The notes below the pieces were generated by a model that saw only the letters and a program-made list of their open reading frames with translations, was not told where the DNA came from and ran no database searches. The translations under genes were made by a program, and so were the position numbers. This document shows positions 59,768-64,000 of a stretch of 64,000 nt of DNA, piece by piece. Origin of the DNA: Kolteria novifilia (lineage in GTDB: Bacteria; Planctomycetota; Planctomycetia; Kolteriales; Kolteriaceae); the NCBI GenBank assembly GCA_007748055.1, contig CP036279.1, positions 7,316,001 through 7,380,000 on the forward strand. Direction: 5' to 3'. The number at the start of each line of letters is the position of its first letter. The first letter of the stretch is position 1.

Positions 59768-60394
59768 TCACGCGTTGAGCCAGCCGAGCATCTCTTCGGG
59801 ATGTTCGAGCAGGTGATCGGGGGCGCGTGAACGCAGCGCGTCGGCCGAGTTGAGCCCCCACGTCACCGCGGCGACATGGATGCCCACCTTGCGTCCCGCC
59901 TCGATATCCCGCACTTCATCGCCGATATAGACCGATTCGGCCGGGCGCGCCCCGAGCGTCTTGAGGGCTCGTTTGAGCGCGCGCGGCTTGCCGAGAAGTC
60001 CGGTCCGGTCGATGACCCGGTCGAAGTGGCTCTCAACGTCGTGGGCGCGCAGGCAGATGCGCACGTTGGCCTCGGCGTTGGTGGTGACGATGCCCATGGA
60101 ACGGCCGGCGAGGCGCAGGGCCGAAAGTGTTTCGGGGATGCCGGGGAACATGTTGACGTCGGGCATGAGGTCCTTGGCGGAGGCGATCGACTCGCTGAGG
60201 AGCTTGGGAACCTTCCAGAGGGGGATGCCGCAGGCCTTGATGAACTGGTGGATCGTCTTGTCGCGGAACTTCTCGGGATCCTCGATGGTGGCGAACCCGT
60301 GGCGATGGGCGGCGTCGTTGAAGATGGTGAGCATCATGTTCAACGAGTCGGCCAGGGTGCCGTCGAAGTCCCAGAGCACGTACTTGTAGTTCAT
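59768..60394 (-). CDS. HAD-superfamily phosphatase, phosphoglycolate phosphatase-like
   Basis: A 208-residue HAD hydrolase. The nucleophile motif is VLWDFDGTLADS, motif II GIVTTNAE, motif III lysine in LLGKPRALK and motif IV YIGDEVRDIEAG. The helical cap after motif I is of the phosphoglycolate phosphatase/beta-phosphoglucomutase type. ATG 60394 follows GGAA; a longer start at 60472 adds a non-conserved Arg-rich piece. Phosphoglycolate is a likely substrate, but HAD specificity cannot be read with confidence. Confidence 0.85.
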   Translation of the reverse strand: MNYKYVLWDFDGTLADSLNMMLTIFNDAAHRHGFATIEDPEKFRDKTIHQFIKACGIPLWKVPKLLSESIASAKDLMPDVNMFPGIPETLSALRLAGRSMGIVTTNAEANVRICLRAHDVESHFDRVIDRTGLLGKPRALKRALKTLGARPAESVYIGDEVRDIEAGRKVGIHVAAVTWGLNSADALRSRAPDHLLEHPEEMLGWLNA

Positions 60395-60542
60395 CACACA
60401 TTCCAGTCGGCGCGACAGGCATGGGCGGACAAGTCGTCCGCCTTGGCGAGTCGGGCGCACTACGGATCGCAAAGGAAGAAGATAAGGGATTCGCGCGCCG
60501 GCGGCGATGGTTTGGAGATGAAGAGTTGGATTCTTTGGCGAA

Positions 60543-60722
60543 TCACTTGGTGAGGATGAGCTTGTTCTGTTTGGTGACGCGGAGTCGGTAGACGTCGTTG
60601 CCGTGGAGAATGAGGAGTTCCCGGCCGCGTGCCATGAGGTCCTCGGAGCGCACGAGAGGGGCGGCGGGGGCGCTTTCGGGCTTGTCGGGATGGCTCTCGG
60701 GGAACTGGTTGGAGTGTGTCAC
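60543..60722 (-). CDS. hemP: Hemin uptake protein HemP
   Basis: A 59-residue protein. The C-terminal GRELLILHGNDVYRLRVTKQNKLILTK region (quoted in part: YRLRVTKQNKLILTK) is the HemP family pattern, conserved in small proteins linked with heme or iron uptake. GTG 60722 follows GGAAG with normal spacing and gives the family length; an upstream in-frame ATG would add 23 residues that overlap the operator-like sequences. No heme receptor or transporter gene is in the window, so this is an orphan hemP. Two Fur-box-like palindromes lie upstream. Confidence 0.85.
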   Translation of the reverse strand: MTHSNQFPESHPDKPESAPAAPLVRSEDLMARGRELLILHGNDVYRLRVTKQNKLILTK

Positions 60723-60736
60723 TGGCTTCTTCCGAA

Positions 60737-60749
60737 ATTGAGACTCAAT
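60737..60749. promoter_or_regulatory. Operator-like palindrome next to the hemP start
   Basis: ATTGAG-A-CTCAAT is a perfect 6-1-6 inverted repeat 15 bases upstream of the hemP GTG, just after the predicted promoter. It shares the half-site TTGAG with the second palindrome at 60877-60893. A repressor bound here would block hemP transcription. Fur is the natural candidate. Confidence 0.5.
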
Positions 60750-60762
60750 GTCTACAGGGATG

Positions 60763-60791
60763 AAGATAGCCCGGAGGGTCCAGTTGGGCAA
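60763..60791 (-). promoter_or_regulatory. Likely sigma-70-type promoter of hemP
   Basis: On the minus strand, TTGCCC (60786-60791) and TATCTT (60763-60768) are 17 bases apart. Transcription would start about 60755, directly before the palindrome at 60737-60749. Confidence 0.4.
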
Positions 60792-60876
60792 CCGAAAGAT
60801 TCGGGAAAAGAAAATTGAAGAAAAACCGCCAAAGCGGGTTGAAGCTCGATGGCCGCCTGCCTAGCTTGGAACTCAG

Positions 60877-60893
60877 TTGAGATGACGTCTCAA
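60877..60893. promoter_or_regulatory. Fur-box-like palindrome upstream of hemP
   Basis: TTGAGA-TGACG-TCTCAA is a 17-base 6-5-6 inverted repeat with the same half-sites and spacing as common Fur boxes of the TTGAGAATGATTCTCAA type. It lies about 155 bases upstream of hemP. Presence beside a gene that is iron-regulated in many bacteria supports the call. Confidence 0.5.
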
Positions 60894-61125
60894 TCTCAGG
60901 CTTCGGTTCGGGCACCATCCCGCCCGGCCGACAACCAGGCTTGGATGCCTGCCAGCGAGAGTCGCCGAAAGGCTTCCAAGGACTCAAGCCAGCAAACTCA
61001 ATTGTCATTCACGGCAGCCAGCCACGCGACTCCCACGGAGCGCCAGCAAGCACCCTAACGCAATCCTTCGTCTCGTCGACGCATCGGCCCACTCGATGTG
61101 ATCGGCCCACTGTTAGGAGCTCGCG

Positions 61126-62199
61126 ATGCTTCGTACTCGCCGTTGGCGCAACGCCTTCACCCTTGTGGAACTTCTCGTCGTCATTGCCATCATCGGGGTC
61201 TTGGTCGGCCTCTTGTTGCCCGCCGTGCAGCAAGCCCGCGCCGCCGCCCAGCGAATGCAGTCCTCCAGCAATCTCCGCCAGATCGCTCAAGCCCTTCACA
61301 ACTACAACGCGACTCACAACGTTCTTCCCGCCATCTTCCACGGTGGTTACGGAAATCGCTACGGCAGCTACACCGCCTACTCGCAGATCCTTCCCTATCT
61401 CGACGGCGTGCAGAACTACGACTTGTTCAACTTCTCCGTGGGATCCTCGACGGGTAGTTCCGGTTGGGCCTATGGTCCGAACTCGACGGCCCTTGGAAAG
61501 CAGATCGCGGTCTTCGTGAACCCTGCCGCCGGCCGCGACCGGGCCCCGACGGGATTCAACTATGCGAGCAGTTGGGGCACGATGGACTATGTCTTGCCCT
61601 GTGTGGTTGACTATCGCCTTTCGGGCGGAGCTAGTCCGTCACTGAACCCCGACTATCTCGACGCGTCGAAGATCGGGATGTTCAAGTTCTACGAACCCAC
61701 CAAGTTCAGCGATGTCGCGGACGGGCTGAGCAAGACTTTCATGGTTGGAGACGGAGTGGGGGGCGATGCCGCCAACCCCTACATCGCACCCGCCGGCGCC
61801 TATGGGGCCAGCCGAATCTGTTTGCCCCGGACCGCCGCCGAGAGTGGGAACGCCGTGCACTACGACAACTACGCCTACCAGGCTTGGGCTTTTGGGTTGT
61901 CCGGCTCTTCCTACATGCAGGACCAGACTTCTGTTTGGGGTAGCATCGTCGCCACGACGGTTGACAAGGGAGGGAACTTCTATCCTCCCAACGACTGTGC
62001 CTACGAGTGGCAGGGATCTCCTGATGCCACGACCGGTGCTCAACAGATGGCCAACTTCCGCGGCCCGCACCCCGGTTTCGTGAACATCGCGATGGGAGAC
62101 GGAGCGGTTCGGAGTTTCACCGACTCCATTGACCCCGAGACCTACCAAGGTCTCTCCACTGTCGCCGGCAACGAGATCGTCCAGGTCGGTCTCGAATGA
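61126..62199 (+). CDS. DUF1559 protein with prepilin-type N-terminus
   Basis: A 357-residue protein of the type greatly expanded in planctomycetes. The basic leader [10 protein letters not shown] is followed by [33 protein letters not shown] (given in part: [14 protein letters not shown]), the prepilin peptidase site and hydrophobic helix, with E15 at the usual +5 position. [22 protein letters not shown] and, near the end, [25 protein letters not shown] are DUF1559 marks. These proteins are pseudopilin-like and may form part of surface or secretion structures; their exact role is unknown. A long terminator-like hairpin follows. Confidence 0.93.
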   Translation: MLRTRRWRNAFTLVELLVVIAIIGVLVGLLLPAVQQARAAAQRMQSSSNLRQIAQALHNYNATHNVLPAIFHGGYGNRYGSYTAYSQILPYLDGVQNYDLFNFSVGSSTGSSGWAYGPNSTALGKQIAVFVNPAAGRDRAPTGFNYASSWGTMDYVLPCVVDYRLSGGASPSLNPDYLDASKIGMFKFYEPTKFSDVADGLSKTFMVGDGVGGDAANPYIAPAGAYGASRICLPRTAAESGNAVHYDNYAYQAWAFGLSGSSYMQDQTSVWGSIVATTVDKGGNFYPPNDCAYEWQGSPDATTGAQQMANFRGPHPGFVNIAMGDGAVRSFTDSIDPETYQGLSTVAGNEIVQVGLE

Positions 62200-62206
62200 T
62201 TCCCCC

Positions 62207-62261
62207 GGTCGGGCACCAGCACTGTTCCTCCCAGGACTACCGCCAACGCTGGTGCCCGACC
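62207..62261 (+). terminator. Long inverted repeat after the DUF1559 gene
   Basis: GGTCGGGCACCAGC (62207-62220) and GCTGGTGCCCGACC (62248-62261) are perfect 14-base arms with a 27-base loop, starting 8 bases after the stop codon. The following bases are T-rich (GTCTTTCCT). Termination or mRNA 3'-end protection is likely; the downstream gene starts only 47 bases later, so read-through may be regulated. Confidence 0.65.
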
Positions 62262-62307
62262 GTCTTTCCTCGCCTTGTCGCCCCAACAAGTTTCTGGAGC
62301 TTTGATC

Positions 62308-62517
62308 GTGTCTACTACCTTTCGAAGGACTTTCGCGGGACTCATCGGGTTGAGTCTTTGTTTCGGTTGTGGAGAGAGCGTTTCCCAAAATCAGTCGCGG
62401 GTTGTCAGCGACACCTCGAGTGAGGAGTTCAAGGCGGCCATGAAACGCCAGGAGGAAATCGAACGCAAGCGGGCCGAGGCCGAGGCGAAGGCCCTGCGGG
62501 GACGAAACGAGATGTAA
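62308..62517 (+). CDS. Small predicted lipoprotein
   Basis: A 69-residue protein. VSTTFRRTFAGLIGLSLCFGC looks like a short lipoprotein signal, with the cysteine of FGC as the possible lipid attachment site, though the -3 position is unusual. The rest is a charged helix rich in Glu, Lys, Arg and Ala. GTG 62308 has TGGAG eight bases upstream. Small genes of this type commonly follow DUF1559 genes in planctomycetes. Function unknown. Confidence 0.62.
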   Translation: MSTTFRRTFAGLIGLSLCFGCGESVSQNQSRVVSDTSSEEFKAAMKRQEEIERKRAEAEAKALRGRNEM

Positions 62518-62637
62518 TCTCCGGCCGACGCACGAAAGTCCCGACTCTCGCGAGACGAGATGGGGAAACGGCGCCGGTTGGCAAGCCGTCGAAGCATATC
62601 ATGTTGTTGACTAGTGGCGATCATGAAGGGATCTACC

Positions 62638-64000
62638 ATGAAGCAGGTGAAGTATACGTTCGTTGCCCTGACACTTTCGTTGCTCGCGATCGCGAGCACG
62701 GCTCGGGCGCACTTTGTTTGGATCGAGGCCAATCGCGCCAAGGACGGCTACGACGTCCGCGCCGGCTTCGGGCATCACGGCGACTGGGACGCGGAACTCG
62801 CCGACCGCATCGCCAAGACGAAGTACACCCTCGTCACCGCCGATGGCAAGGAGTCGCCCCTCGCGATGCCCATCGACAAGGAGAAGGGGGACTTCGCCGC
62901 CGACGTCACCGCCGAGAAGCCGGTCGCGGTCTTCGGCATCCTCGACTACGGAGTGCTTGATCGGGGTCAGGGAGGCCCCTTCCTGCTTCGCTACTACAGC
63001 AAAGCGATGATGGGATCGCCCCGAGCCTGGAAGGACGTCAAGGCACCCAAGTCGCAGGCCCTCGACATCGTCCCCTCGTTCTCCCGCTCCGGCCCCGCGG
63101 TGACGGTGATGCTCGACGGCAAGCCCTACGCCGACGCCGAGGTTCATCTCTACGGCCCGAAGGATCTCGAGGAGGAGCTCAAGACCGACGCCGAAGGCAA
63201 GGTCGCGCTCAAGGTCACCGAGCCGGGTAACTACGGCATTCGCGTCGGTCGCAACATCGACAAGAAGGGAACCTTCGACGGCAAGGCGTACGACTCGATC
63301 CACGAGTACGCGACGATGACCTTCTCGCGGCGTGCCCGCTCCGGCGCCGGTGGTCACCGTCACGGGGGCAAGGCGACCGCCAAGGCGGCCAAGATCGACT
63401 CTCCCTACGATCCGATGCCCTTCGGCGTGACCAGCTTCGGCGCCGACTACGCCGACGGCGCGGTCTATGTCTTCGGCGGTCATCGCGGCGAGGTTCACGA
63501 CTACTCCTCCGACACCCAGTCCGACAAGCTGCTTCGACTCAAGGTCGACCCCAAGGCGAAGTGGGAAGAGTTGGCCTCGGCTCGCAAGCTCCAGAGTCCG
63601 CAACTCGTCGCCGCCAGCGGCAAGCTCTATCGCATCGGTGGTATGTCGGCCCGCAACAAGGCCGACGAGGATTCGAACCTCTGGTCGGTGAGCGACTTCG
63701 CGTGCTTTGATCCGAAGACTGGCAAATGGGAAGACCTGCCCGAGTTGCCCGAGCCCCGTTCCTCCCACGGCGCCGCGGTGCTTGGCGACAAGATCTACGT
63801 CGCCGGCGGCTGGACGATGAAGGGTGACGGCGACCACGAGTGGGTCGACGATATCCTGGCGTACGATCTGTCCGGCAAGACCGAGGGCTGGAAGAAGATC
63901 GCCAAGCAGCCCTTCAAGCGTCGCGCCCTCACCGCGGTCGCGAAAGATGGCAAGCTCTACGTCATTGGCGGTCTCCAGGACGAGCGTGGCTTGTCCAGTG
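62638..64000 (+). CDS. Secreted DUF4198/Kelch-repeat protein (partial, 3' end outside window)
   Basis: The frame opens at ATG 62638 after GAAGGG and stays open to the right edge (454 residues seen). A signal peptide MKQVKYTFVALTLSLLAIASTARA is followed by HFVWIEANRAKDGYDVRAGFG, the start of a DUF4198-type domain. PYADAEVHLYGP...TDAEGKVALKVTEPGNYGIRV resembles a transthyretin/carboxypeptidase-like fold. A His/Gly-rich segment (GGHRHGG) then leads to Kelch blades: VYVFGGHRG, LYRIGGMSARN, IYVAGGWTMKG and LYVIGGLQDERG. The DUF4198 part is often linked to metal or nutrient uptake; the fusion with Kelch blades suggests an extracytoplasmic binding protein. Exact role unknown. Confidence 0.82.
   Translation, partial: MKQVKYTFVALTLSLLAIASTARAHFVWIEANRAKDGYDVRAGFGHHGDWDAELADRIAKTKYTLVTADGKESPLAMPIDKEKGDFAADVTAEKPVAVFGILDYGVLDRGQGGPFLLRYYSKAMMGSPRAWKDVKAPKSQALDIVPSFSRSGPAVTVMLDGKPYADAEVHLYGPKDLEEELKTDAEGKVALKVTEPGNYGIRVGRNIDKKGTFDGKAYDSIHEYATMTFSRRARSGAGGHRHGGKATAKAAKIDSPYDPMPFGVTSFGADYADGAVYVFGGHRGEVHDYSSDTQSDKLLRLKVDPKAKWEELASARKLQSPQLVAASGKLYRIGGMSARNKADEDSNLWSVSDFACFDPKTGKWEDLPELPEPRSSHGAAVLGDKIYVAGGWTMKGDGDHEWVDDILAYDLSGKTEGWKKIAKQPFKRRALTAVAKDGKLYVIGGLQDERGLSS

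Larger units (their letters stand above)
60723..61125. other. Divergent regulatory region between hemP and the DUF1559 gene
   Basis: These 403 bases contain a likely minus-strand promoter and two palindromes for hemP, annotated separately. The part from 60905 to 61125, nearest the DUF1559 gene, shows no recognised promoter. Confidence 0.45.

Overview
The window most likely comes from a GC-rich member of the phylum Planctomycetota. This is an inference from the gene families: a DUF1559 protein with a prepilin-type N-terminus, a formylglycine sulfatase, three secreted PQQ-type beta-propeller proteins, a secreted FAD oxidoreductase with a golvesin-like C-terminus, a thioredoxin-NHL protein and an MfnD-like ATP-grasp enzyme. 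No rRNA gene, CRISPR array, prophage or transposase was found. GTG and TTG starts are common, so many starts were chosen from ribosome binding sites and gene overlaps.

Layout. 1-2.5 kb: two coiled-coil membrane proteins on the minus strand, the second running off the left edge. 2.5-5.7 kb: ilvE, a universal stress protein and a secreted sulfatase. 5.7-8.9 kb: a minus-strand module with a polymorphic-toxin-like protein ending in a restriction-endonuclease-fold domain, a candidate immunity protein and a coiled-coil protein. 9.2-11.4 kb: pabB and pabC. 11.5-21 kb: mainly secreted proteins (PQQ propellers and an FAD oxidoreductase) around one tRNA with a CAT anticodon. 21.2-29.1 kb: nadC, ppa, ftsH, mnmE and yidC. 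29.4-34.2 kb: an NHLRC2-like protein, a SixA-like phosphatase, a nucleosidase-like protein, an apparently frameshifted zinc-ribbon membrane protein and def.

34.2-45 kb is a nearly complete chemosensory cluster: cheY on the minus strand, then cheW, a soluble triple-PAS receptor, cheR, a two-Hpt cheA, a cheC-like gene, cheD, cheY and cheB on the plus strand. No flagellar or pilus motor genes are present, so the output is unknown. 45.4-50.2 kb holds gap, pgk, rpe, a histidine-phosphatase homologue that has lost its catalytic residues, and accD. 50.4-64 kb is accessory: a conserved hypothetical gene between repeats, an aldehyde dehydrogenase, an MfnD-like ATP-grasp protein, an e(P4)-type phosphatase, a cation/proton antiporter, an orphan solute-binding lipoprotein, a HAD phosphatase, hemP with Fur-box-like palindromes, and a DUF1559 - small lipoprotein - DUF4198/Kelch series that runs off the right edge.

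The most interesting signals are the toxin/immunity-like module, the catalytically dead phosphoglycerate-mutase-like gene, the frameshifted zinc-ribbon gene, the candidate iron-responsive operators at hemP, and the soluble PAS-based chemosensory system.
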